Origin: Pseudopyrenochaeta lycopersici
Taxonomy: Eukaryota > Ascomycota > Dothideomycetes > Pleosporales > Pseudopyrenochaetaceae
Direction of reading: 5' to 3'
DNA length: 64,000 bases
Assembly (NCBI GenBank): GCA_003313425.1
Contig: NHZP01000022.1
Location: forward strand, 124,001-188,000
Numbering within the stretch: the stretch's first letter is position 1; each line of letters opens with the position of its first letter. The notes beneath the pieces were generated by a model. The model saw nothing but the letters and a program-made list of their open reading frames with translations, was not told the origin of the DNA and ran no database searches. Both the position numbers and the translations under genes were made by a program. Shown here one piece after another: positions 21,503-31,941 of the stretch.

Positions 21503-24010
21503 ATGAAAACGAGTAGCCTGCTCACCCTGGGCATTGCTCTCTTTCCAGCAGCATCAGTCTCCCAGGGATATACAAATGAGTCAGAGGTCCCTCTCTACGG
21601 GCTCAGCCCACCTGTCTATCCCAGCCGTGAGTATTCCGTTATTTTCCAGCTTCCAGAAGTTTAACACATTGAAGCACGCGGGAATGGATCGACGTCGGAA
21701 TCTTGGGCGGCCGCATATGCTCGTGCAAAAGAGGTCGTAGCACAATTAACGCTACAAGAGAAATCGAACCTCACGCATGGCGTGACTGGCCGGTGTGTCG
21801 GGCAAACAGGCGCTGTTCCGCGTCTTAACATCCCTGAGCTCTGCTTTGCAGATGCGCCGGCGGGTGTACGTGGGCAAGAATTTGTTTCCGCGTTCCCTGC
21901 TGGCATTCACCTCGGAGCGACTTTTGACCGCAATCTCATGCTGAGGTACGGCCAGGCGCTGGGAAAGGAGTATCGAGGGAAAGGCATCCACGTCGCACTT
22001 GGTCCGTTCATTGGCCCATTGGGAAGAGTCGCAAGAGGTGGGCGAAATTGGGAAGGATTAGGAGTTGACCCGTATCTTGCTGGTGTTGGAGGAGGCCTTG
22101 TGACCAGAGGTACGCAAGAGGCTGGAGTGATTGCGACGCCAAAGGTACACCACGCTGTCTCAATTCTTGTGAGATTGAAGGCTAATTATGGAATCAGCAT
22201 TGGCTCCTTCAGGAACAAGAGTATCGGCGGAGACCTGGCTCCGAAGGTGAGGCCGTTTCGTCTAATGTTGATGATCGAACACTTCACGAGCTATATGCTT
22301 GGCCTTTCATGGATGCTCTCCGTGAGGGTGCGGCAAGTTTGATGTGCTCCTACCAACGTGCAAACAATTCGTATGGATGCCAGAATAGCAAACTTCTCAA
22401 CGGGATCTTGAAAACAGAGCTCGGATTTGAGGGATTCGTTGTATGTGTATGTCTCCAAACACTAGCCAAATCCATGTTGACAATAGCAGGTCTCAGACTG
22501 GGATGCTCAACATGCTGGAGTTGCATCGGCAAACGCAGGTCTCGACGTTGTGATGCCAGTGGCCAAGTTCTGGGGTGATAATCTCACCGAAGCCGTAAAT
22601 AACGGATCTGTTGCAACCGAACGCCTCGATGACATGAACGCGCGGTTGCTGGCTGCATTTTTCTACCTCGGACAAGACGAAGGCTTCCCCCAGAGCGGCG
22701 TTTATCCCTACAATGTGCAACACGACATTATCGATGTGCGCGATGACCATGCGTCTCTAATTCGGGAAATTGGAGCCGCAGGAACAGTGTTGGTCAAGAA
22801 TGTTAACAACACGCTACCGTTAAAGAATCCTCGCTTCTTGAATATCTACGGATACGACGCTGAAGTCAAGGGTACGCCTTGGAACAATCCTGCCCGCTTT
22901 GGGGGTGGCTATGAAGAAAACTTCGGATGGAACACCCTCAATGGCACACTAATCACTGCTGGTAAGGAGAATTTGCCCTGATTAAGATTTTGTTTGACCA
23001 AATGCTTACTTGGACTAGGTGGCTCTGGCTCCAGTACACCACCCTACGTCATCAGCCCATTCAAAGCTCTACAGGATCGCATCATTGCCGACCGCGGTAC
23101 GCTGCGATGGGACTTCTTCGGCATCAATCCAACCGTGTACGCCAACGCTGAGGCGTGTCTCGTCTTCATCAATGCGTACGCCTCGGAGAGTTTCGACCGC
23201 ACTTCGCTCACGGACGAGTTCAGCGACCAGCTGATCAACAATGTCGCGACTAACTGCTCCAACACCATTGTTGTCGTTCACTCCGCCGGTATACGCACAG
23301 TCGATGCTTGGATCGACCATCCTAATATTACTGCCGTGCTATTCGCTGGCGTTCCTGGCCAGGAAAGCGGCCATGCAATCGTAGACGTGCTCTATGGAGA
23401 TGTCAATCCATCTGGCCGATTGCCATACACGGTGGCGCGCTCAGAGTCTGATTATGGCGCTTTGCTAAACTCGACTGTCGACCCGTCCAATCCAGCATTC
23501 CTTCAATCTGACTTTACCGAGGGCCTGTACATTGATTATCGTGCCTTTGACGCGCAGAACATCACGCCGCAGTACGAATTCGGTTTTGGTCTTTCATACA
23601 CCACTTTTGGGTATGCAAATTTGACAGTTGAGGACGTGTCTGGTGCGGATCTCTCACCTTTCCCTTCTTCTACCGTCCCAATCGTCCAAGGCGGTCATCC
23701 ACAGCTGTGGGACATTCTCTCGCGGGTCAAAGTGACCATCACAAATAATGGCAAGATTGCAGGCCACGAGGTGGTACAAGTGTATCTGGGCGTACCGAAT
23801 GCACCTCAACGACAACTGCGAGGCTTTGAACGTGTTGGTCCGCTACAGCCTGGAGAGAGCTTGGAAGTGGAGCTGGCGCTGGATCGGCGCGACTTGAGTA
23901 TCTGGAACGTAGAGGCCCAAGCTTGGGAGCTTCAAAGGGGAAGGCATATAGTTTGGGTAGGTGCGAGCAGCCGGGATCTAAGGCAGGAGGCGGAAATTAT
24001 TATCCAATGA
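21503..24010 (+). CDS. Secreted GH3 beta-glucosidase
   Basis: Exons 21503-21626, 21675-22144, 22198-22440, 22490-22961 and 23019-24010; 766 aa. The signal peptide is [20 protein letters not shown]. Hallmarks in order: the TIM-barrel run [25 protein letters not shown]; the [11 protein letters not shown] segment equal to KHFIxxEQE; and [10 protein letters not shown], whose Asp (about 282) is the nucleophile and is assembled across intron 3. Then come the alpha/beta sandwich ([29 protein letters not shown]) and a C-terminal fibronectin III-like domain ([20 protein letters not shown]). The size and domain order are normal for the D2-type fungal beta-glucosidases that release glucose from cello-oligosaccharides. 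The four introns are 48-57 nt, and each junction restores a family motif. Confidence 0.92.
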
Positions 24011-24362
24011 GCAAGTACTTGAAACAGAATTCAAGACAGAGTTACGTATGCAGCCCAAAACAGCTTGGCACAAAAAGATAGGCAAGACAGGTCCAAACGT
24101 CCTCTCGATGCAACACAAAACATAGTATCTCCTCTGGGATTTCTTTATATTTATTTTATATGAAGTACCTCTTCAGCATCTTGCTACTACCCCTCTTACT
24201 TTTTCGCTATAGTGATGTGGTATGCTAAGGAATATCTATCCTCATGCAACAACCTCGATAGCTACTTGAATACACAGTTGAGTGATATGGGCATCGTTTG
24301 TCCACTGAGCTAGCTTCAAGCATGTTTATGCCCAAGCATGCGGCTGGTTTCACAATCTAGAT
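24011..24362. other. Intergenic between convergent genes, nothing recognised
   Basis: This is the 3' flank of the GH3 gene and of the GPI-anchored protein gene. An AT-rich stretch near 24145-24165 may serve in 3' end formation. Confidence 0.4.
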
Positions 24363-25160
24363 CTAGAGGAAGAATGCAAAGGTGGCGCCGAGAGCCGTAA
24401 CGAAGATGTACGGCATGCTCTGGGGCGTGAGCCCGCTTGCACCATTTGTTGCTACTTGCACAGGGCTCTCACCAGAGTCGGTAGACCCAGAAGACTCGGC
24501 AGAGCTAGTTGTATCTATTGTGTGTCAACATTACGACGTTTACGGATAATCTTTCTGGGATAGCTTACCATCTCCACTGTCCTGTTCTTTTTGTTGCTTC
24601 CTCTGGGCACAGAAGTCGGTCAAGGTGGTGTTGCTCTGCATCTCCTGCAGTTTGGTCTCGGCTTGCTGGATCTTCTCCTGCAATTTCTCTACGCTCGTTT
24701 CGTTCAGCCCCTTCTTCTGCACAAACGCATCCATGGCAGTCTGATTGCCTGCCATATCAGCCAACTTCTGCAGTTTATTCATCTGCTTGCACTGTCCAAC
24801 GGTTTTCTTCTCTGCATCAATCACAGCGCATTCGCCTGTCAAGGTTGTGTTGGCAGATAGGGTCTGTAGCTTTGTAGTCGCTTCTGCGGCCTCTGTCTTC
24901 AATATTTCGATGTCGCTCGCGTTCATTCTGCCTTTGGCGACCAGTTCGTCGAGCTTGGTCTGGTTGGCGGCGAGTTCAGTGAGCTTGGTGAGCTTGGAAA
25001 GCTGTCTGCAGGCTTTCTTGGTGGGATTGCCGTTGGAGTTGGTGCCATTGCCGCCGCGATCCCTGCGCACCTCAAGAGTGGAAAAGTCGGCGCTGGGCCA
25101 TGCGTAGGAGGTTGCGAAGAACGCAAACAGAAGGGTGAGGAGGAAGTTGAATGAACGCAT
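24363..25160 (-). CDS. GPI-anchored cell-surface protein with duplicated coiled unit
   Basis: Exons 24569-25160 and 24363-24514 with a 54-nt intron; 247 aa. A signal peptide (MRSFNFLLTLLFAFFATSYA) starts the protein. The second exon, which continuous reading would miss, encodes a Ser/Thr/Gly linker and ends with a hydrophobic segment (YIFVTALGATFAFFL) right at the stop, as in GPI attachment signals. The middle is a tandem pair: Cys51 to Cys111 and Cys124 to Cys184, each spanning 60 residues, each with NQT and NTTLT glycosylation sites at the same offsets and an amphipathic helix rich in Lys, Glu, Leu and Gln. No known domain is recognised. A cell wall or membrane surface role is inferred from the signals alone. 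Confidence 0.8.
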
Positions 25161-25816
25161 GTTTGGAATGGAAGCGTTGAGTATGTACAGATGACAGGAT
25201 AACAACGAAATATAAACAAAAAGCGAAATGGACCAGCCGATGAAGTTGAAAATGGACTTGAAAGAAGTGAAGTGAACCGCCTGCGATTCTGAAAGTGCAA
25301 TGATCTAATGATGCTATATATCTATGTTGCAGGCCTTTGAAGCCATGATATACTCTGAATCAAGCCGTGGTCGTCGACGCCCACGCGGCCTCAGTGGTCT
25401 TGAAACTTGGCAAGAACCAAAAGGCGCCCTTCAGCATCTGCGGCATGTTGGGTGGAGCTCATAAGATGTAACCGAAGAGTACTAATGCCATATGCCGCCA
25501 AGAGGATACAAGCAGAGTAGGCGCTTCCAAGCGCGTTTGCTGAAGATGACGACTTGGTCGTATCAGCTCGAAGATCAATCGCTGGTGAAATCGTGATGCC
25601 CAGTCAAGGTCCCCATGGCGGCGAATGTGAGGGCCGTCAGTGTTTCAGGTGTTGTTGGTAAGGCAGCTCGCTAAGCGTGAGTACGCGTCTTGGCCGATAG
25701 GCTGTTTCAGTATCGCGATGCCTTTGAGATGCGGCGATTGGAGTGCAGACGTTTGCAGGCTCGTCGGTAGTTGGATGCATTGAGCATTGCGTGTTCGATT
25801 GGGGCCCACGTTTCCT
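25161..25816. other. Intergenic, 0.66 kb, nothing recognised
   Basis: This is the upstream region of the GPI protein gene and the 3' flank of the hypothetical gene at 25817. No domain-bearing frame was found. Confidence 0.4.
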
Positions 25817-26332
25817 TCACCGTGGCAGCCCGTTGCCAGCAGCACCGCCAGAATGCATTTCCAGTCCGCCATTTAGAGGCCTCATACCTGGTCCTCTCGC
25901 ACCCGGCTGCCTTCTCAATGCTAGGCTTACAGGCTCATCACGCCTAGACTGCGCTGCACCACCTACACCACCTGCACTGACTCCAGCGCCGCCATTGCCG
26001 GTCTCCAGGCCGTCTCCCGGTCCTCTCCGCAGCAGGGCGTCCAGCCCTAGATCCCGCCATGTTGGCTCCTTCTTGTTCTGTGTCGCGCGCTGGATGCCAA
26101 ACGCGGCATGCTGGTCAGGTACCACATCATCCTCATCCTCGGGGTTGACGGGCTGCAGGTGCGGGGGGATGTAGATGTCTTCGGGCGCGAGCTGCGACGA
26201 GGTAAGGTTTGTAAACTGCTCAAGAAGGTCGGCGTGGTGCGAGTGGTGCATGTGCAGCCAGGTTGCTGTCGAGTCGCGAGTCTAGAGCTACTGAGCCTGG
26301 CGCAGGTAAAAGTTCATGGGCACTCGTACCAT
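25817..26332 (-). CDS. Small hypothetical protein, acidic with Gly-rich tail
   Basis: The firm part is the open frame 25817-26251 (144 aa from MHHSHHADLLEQF). In the same frame the coding look continues up to an acceptor at 26282. A 48-nt intron (26282-26329, GTACGA...TCTAG) would place an ATG immediately before its donor at 26330-26332, giving MTRDSTATWLHMHHSHHA and 155 aa in all. The protein has an acidic patch (NPEDEDD), a conserved-looking helix (EPTWRDLGLDALLRRG) and a Gly/Ala-rich end. I do not recognise a family. Either start is possible, and the whole call could be wrong, since the GC-rich strand favours chance frames. Confidence 0.45.
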
Positions 26333-27154
26333 TGCGCAGTCCGTCGTCGGCAGCAAGTTGACGCGAAATGTCAAGCCAAGGGTACGACACAGACAGCAGA
26401 CGAGAGCAGTATCGAGTATTACAATTCGGACGTCACAGTGTTGGACATCGCAGTGCGGAGACACACGGTTGGATATCCTAGTGTTGGGTTTGTTAGTGTT
26501 GATCCCGTTGCTGTGATTGACCCTCGGACCACTTCCATGCTCTTAGTCACGTCAGCCAACTGCATGGTTCCGAAAACAGGTTCGACTGCAAACGGACATC
26601 AACACTATCCACTTTCAATAATTACCAGCTTGATAAACCTTGAATCAGCTGTCATACGCTCCTCATGCCCCACTAACGCTCCATTGACGGGACAAACATG
26701 TTCCGGCGCATCTGGCCCTCTACTTCCAGCCCATGTACCAGCGGCCATGACCACTGCACCTCGCGGCGAGCCGACGCCAATGAGCCTAGGCTACTACCGC
26801 CGTGTGACTTCTCTACACCAGAAAACTGGACTCTATTCAATCGTTGCTACTCTACTACGTAAGAGCGTCATGGGTGGGCGACTCGCTATTTAAACTGCCG
26901 AGGCCAAGCGGTCCGATACCTCCACCTACTCCTTAGCGCTTTCACACACCCCCTCAGTTGGATTCTACCAAGGAACTATAACCTCACTTGCAGACCTACT
27001 TGCAAATCGTATCCAGAACACACTCTCCTCTGCGCTAGCACGTCGACAGCTGCTTCAATTGCACCCACGTATAGGGAGAGTTCGATTCAAGGTCCATATT
27101 AAACTTGCCCTCCACGTGAACTACTCTGAATAGACACAACCAATTGTCATCGAC
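26333..27154. other. Intergenic, 0.8 kb, no gene assigned
   Basis: This is the common upstream region of two divergent genes. Minus-strand sequence from about 26330 to 26520 is open without an ATG and merges with the 5' end of the hypothetical gene, so a longer first exon cannot be excluded. Confidence 0.4.
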
Positions 27155-27641
27155 ATGGCTCAAGGACGCTGCAACTGTGCGAGCATCAGGGTAACAATCC
27201 CAGCCCTACCCGAGTCATCAGCAATCTGCTATTGGTAACATCACCAAAACCTTAGCCAGGGACTCAGGTAATAACAACAATGTACAGCTCCAATTGTCGT
27301 CGAGCTGGGTCCACCATTGGGTCCATCGTTTACATCTTCGAAAATTCTGATGTTACCATCGATGACCCAGAGAGTAGGCTCAAGAGCTACAAAGACAGTG
27401 ACACGATTAGTGGAAACACCATCACCCGTCAGTTCTGTAGTAATTGTGGATCGTCAGTCAACTTATGCTCTTGAATGCTCTGTGCTGACGCGAGTGTAGC
27501 CCGGTTGCATCCCTCTTGGCTGGCGAGTCTTCGCAGATCATCTTGAAAGGGGGTCTCTTCGAGCAAATTCCACCCCCTGCATTCAAGTCGTTTGATCACG
27601 AGGAACCAACATGGATCAAGGTTACGAAGTTCGGTGAATAG
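27155..27641 (+). CDS. GFA/CENP-V domain protein (glutathione-dependent formaldehyde-activating-like)
   Basis: Three exons, 27155-27234, 27288-27452 and 27500-27641, with introns of 53 and 47 nt; 128 aa. Splicing assembles the zinc ligands of the Mss4-like beta-tent fold. CNC is near residue 6. CYCSNCRRAG crosses intron 1 (TG/C). FCSNCGSPV crosses intron 2. It ends PTWIKVTKFGE. The length is normal for the family. Members bind zinc, and some act on S-hydroxymethylglutathione or other thiol adducts, but most fungal copies have no proven substrate. The gene is easy to miss because no single exon exceeds 60 codons; each junction was chosen because it completes a Cys motif. Confidence 0.82.
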
Positions 27642-27762
27642 AATTCGTAGCTTGTCATATTCGTGCATGTATGTAATGTAAATATCTTCCACATTTTCTG
27701 AGCTGCTAGTTCCAAAAGTCCCGTCTATCTCTCCTACTTTACATCAGACGCATTGATCAACA

Positions 27763-29217
27763 TCATGACTTGCCCTCGCCTTCCCACGGCTCACCCTCCC
27801 AAGTATTCCACGTAGGGTGTCCCTTGACATCATCCTCCAAGTCTCCACACCTCCTCTGCTCCCAGCTCTCCTTGCCCGCAATAACAGCCCAGTGCTTTCG
27901 AGCTCGACCAGCCCAGTACTTGGCTCGCTCTTCGACACCGAAGCTAGAAAACGTGTATGCAAGGATCTCTTCATACTGGGGCACCTCAGCGTGCAATTTC
28001 TCCTTTTCCAGGACCTTGATGAGACTGGGGAGGAGTCGTAGCAGTTCTGCATTTTCGGCTGGGTCGGTTGGAAGCACTGACTTCAATGCTTTGATTTCAC
28101 TCAGGTTTTCATTCGATTCTTCGATTCCGTAATCATCAGCAGTGCATAATGGGCAGCGGCATGCGAAGCCGAGATTGACCTCGATTGACAGCATACGGCG
28201 CTTACGGCCGCGCAGCCCGAAGCCATCTTGATGGTATCAGTAGATATTTTGCCTGATGTATTGAGGTGAGATGACTTACAGCTTATTGTGATTTCTTGGT
28301 GCGGCTTGATGGTTGTAAGCGCAAACACCTCAAAGGCCAATGTGTAGTCATTGAACCTCCACAACGCATTCGGTCGGCATGCATGATTGATACGCTGCCT
28401 CGTGTTAGTATATCGAATTTCACTTTTGCAGAGCGTGTAAGCTCTTCAAACATCAGGGCACGCTTACAGCAACCTCAGGCGTCACAGCCAATAATTGCGG
28501 AACATCATCAGCCCATGGCCATTTTATCGCAATTCCGTTAGTCAAAATGATGCCTTCGGCCTCTTCGCCTCGAGTCTTATCAAGCTCCGAAATCATTTCC
28601 CTCGTCTTCTTAGGCAGCTGCTTGACCGCTGCCTCCACCACAGAATGTGTTTGCGGTGTCGATGGAGCAGCGAGCAATTCCTTGGAGACGAACAAAACCG
28701 GTGTTTTGATAATCAAACTCTCACCGGGAAAAATTGCAGCAATATCTTTCTTCGCAAATAGTCCTTTTCCTTTTTCGCGCGTCTTTTTGACTTCCCACAT
28801 TCCCATCTCTTGCCCGACCTCGCCATCAAGTCCACCGACGCTCAGGCCAAAAGTCTCACTCGTAATGGTTGCTGCAACCTCGGGGCTGACTACAAAGCTG
28901 ACTCCCCGGCCATTGTTGTATTCTGCATTGGTGTATGCGCAGAATGTCTTGTGGATGTCGGGTCCCTCGCCGTCTGCGCTTGGAAGAACAGCATCAGCGC
29001 AAGTGGGGTTGTGTGTCCACGGAAAATTATTAGATGTGTACCCGTCTTGGGCTACTGGACATGTCGATGGGGAAGTATTGATAAACCCGTCTTGAATTGC
29101 TGGACTGGTTGCTGTGTAGAATAGCTCTGCTGTGGTGGCGCTGGAATACAGAAGAGCGGTCACGAGAAGATCAACGGGAAGAAGCCGCTTGCGCGACCAC
29201 ACATTGGAGATCGACAT
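27763..29217 (-). CDS. SET domain protein with N-terminal signal sequence
   Basis: Exons 28468-29217, 28280-28394 and 27763-28226; 442 aa. The SET core starts at EVKKTREKGKGLFAKKDI (about residue 145). It holds RINHACRPNALWRF (the NHxC cofactor motif, formed by splicing GCT to CGT), the catalytic-tyrosine strand EITISYGFG (across intron 2) and a post-SET zinc motif CRCPLC. The first 150 residues are unusual for a methyltransferase: a basic start and hydrophobic run (LLPVDLLVTALLY) like a signal peptide or anchor, then several cysteines (STCPVAQDG, NPTCADA, KTFCAYTN). This layout recurs in ascomycete SET5-like proteins. Location in the secretory path is inferred from the N-terminus. The start at MSISNVW is preferred to an ATG 16 codons upstream. 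Confidence 0.83.
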
Positions 29218-31941
29218 GTTCCAACACCAAATTATACTGAAGGGCCAGGGAGTGAAGAAGAACAATTGGATACAGAATCAAAAGTGACAGTCGACGTTGA
29301 GAAAAGCGTACCAGTTTGCACCAAAGCCACGTTTCATCATGCCGAAATTTGGAGAATCCTTGCTGAAACGTGCCGGTCGCTTGGCATCTTCCGCAAACTA
29401 CCATATTGCTTCGAATCTGGTGATACCTTTTTTGCTCAGAAGCATGTTGTATGGAGGATAAATTCGACGCCGGCAGAACGGTTGATGTGCGGAGATCCCA
29501 GTCGTATCGCCCGGCTGCGCGCGCGCACGTGAACGCCTCGACCTAACCATCTTGGTCTCATCGTCGCAAGAAAACATGACACAACACAACGTGATGATCG
29601 AAGAACAGTGGAAGAAATTGGAAAAACTTTAAGTTGGTGCTCTCAATAACGATTCTTTACAAACACCTCGTGTAGATGAAATGCTGCGATTACTTTGAAG
29701 CCGGTAAGAGTACAATACAGCAAGCATCCCGAACTTGAACTTGCGGTTGTCAGACATTTCTACCAAACCACATCTGCGCTGGCATTACCAGACTAAAGAC
29801 TTGTGGCGCAATGGTGGACTACATTTTGGTGCATCCAGAGTCATGCTCTGCATGGCTGTAAGCCGGCTGCCACCCATCTTCAGCTGAAAGGCTACCCAGA
29901 TGTCAGCTTCTGCAGGAACAAAGGGGAGCCAGAGCCATACAACCGAAAGGCGAAGAGTACTCGTTAAAAGGCAATTGATCTGTCGAGAAGCGAGTGCGAC
30001 TACTGTGGTGCGATATAATCGGTCCACAATCATGGAATAGCGCCTATGCACGTCTCCATGTCACATCGTCTGTGCTCAACGTTGTCTATACTTGAGGCCG
30101 GAAGGCTTCACATTTGAAGCTCCGATGTAGCGCCCAATCGATAAGGACCTTGGCAAGCGATTGATCGGAACGGAGGATTTATTCGGGTTGAACGGGGCAA
30201 GGTGGACTGCCACCAAGCCGTTAGGGTAAAGAACATACTCGTCGGCGCAATGTTTGTCTTCCTCAACCTACCCTCCGACTACCGCCAATATAGCCGAATG
30301 AAATAAGAATAACTGAAGCGCTCAAATGTAGCGGAGCAATTTCCATTCCCAACCAAACGTATCCAACCACTATTTTCTCATGACTTTGCAGCAATGATCG
30401 GATCATAAGTGATCCGTGGAGCCACCATAATGCAAGCCTTAGAATGCAGTGGGGCAAGCTCGTAATGCCTTCGTCAACAAAATTATGGTTGGGATTCTGC
30501 CTGTCCATCTCGAGCTGTTCATGCCGATAATCGAGCTGTTGAAGTCGCAACGTTCCAATAAAGCCAGCCGGCTACAGCAGGAACACTTCTAGCATCTGTC
30601 AGTCTCAGCATCCGGATCGCGTAACCCTCATAGACGCGACACCCCTGCAGAACTTCAGCCGGCACATCTCTGGTAGCTCATTTCCTCCACCTTTCTTATT
30701 TGGGTGACATCACTTATTCCGTTCGAGAACAGATTGAAAGTCTCTGGGCAAGGAGATGTCATAGCCTGCTATACAGTACCTCTGAAGATCATCCTTTCCA
30801 TCAAGCCGCTCACCTTTGGCGGAATCTCTAGGTCACCAAATCCCTGTCATTAAATGGTGCTACAACGTTCCCGTACCGCCGTGTTGCAGGACTGACGTCC
30901 TCACTCTCGTATCATCCCTGGTACACATCATCGTGGCCAATGGTGCGGGATTTGGGTACTTTCAACAAAGGTCCGTTGAATTGACGTTTAAGTACGGAAG
31001 GATCCTCATGGCCTCCGTCTTTCCGAGATATGAGCGCGTACGTAACCCCCGTGTTTGTTCGCCATTTTCCGTAAAGAGTATACTGCAAGCCATGTAAGAT
31101 GTAATCATGAAGTTATGCAGGCTCCTAGCACCTCTCTTGAATAAGACGTCCAGGCGATATTTTCTGCTCGAAACACTTCTCGTGTTCGGAGTGGGCTTGC
31201 ATATATCGGTCTTGCATACTCTACCCACGCACCAAGCCCTACGAACATCATACAAGCATACAGTTGTGGGTTTTACATCTTTATCCATCGTCCGCGTCAA
31301 AAGAAGCCGATTCCGACACGAATCTCTGACTAAATTTTACGGTACGATAAACTGAACTGCATAAACGCCATGCATGTTCTTCCAGCAAAACAATATAAAC
31401 TAGCCAAAAGATCTGACGGTTAACATAAATGCTACTGCAATAGCGTATTTTGGAATAATGGGATCCAAGCATGATTGGAAACTATCGGAAAGTCATTTCT
31501 CACTGCTCAGGTAAATACGAGATCTAGGCACAAGCCTCTTCGGCTCTCCTCAGTGGGTTGCGCAGCGTCATAAAACGAAAACGCCACACCCGTATGCAAT
31601 CACCGTCTCAGCTATAGTCTTACCACTTTAGCCAAGGTGCAGTTTCAAGATAGGCTTGTTTTCGGAAAATCACTCAACCCTTAGTGACACTAGTCGCCCA
31701 ATATCAGAGATTCGGTAGCGCCACCTTCATAACGCACTACCTTCTCGACGCTCGATCATGCAGGCGGCTATGCGCAGCCTCAATGCAGAACGGAAATAAG
31801 GAGACTCAGAGCCTTTCCGATCCTTGTCACTATCAACGAGGACGCGTGTTGTACCTCATGGCGATACCCATATACTACCTTTAGGACATGCCCATGCGTG
31901 AATGAGCTTCACCAAAACATCAAAATATTCTTGCCTTTGCG
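29218..31941. other. Intergenic, 2.7 kb, no gene seen
   Basis: This is one of the longest gene-free stretches in the window. Frames of up to about 110 codons exist on both strands (for example 30263-30550 minus and 30962-31300 minus), but none carries a domain, signal peptide or splice pattern I can defend. No repeats or terminal inverted repeats were found by eye. It includes the upstream regions of the SET gene and of the MFS transporter at 31942. Confidence 0.45.

Noticed and set aside
27080..27105. GTTCGATTC-like box that resembles a tRNA B box
   Set aside because: No A box, no cloverleaf arms and no terminator follow; it lies in an intergenic promoter region.
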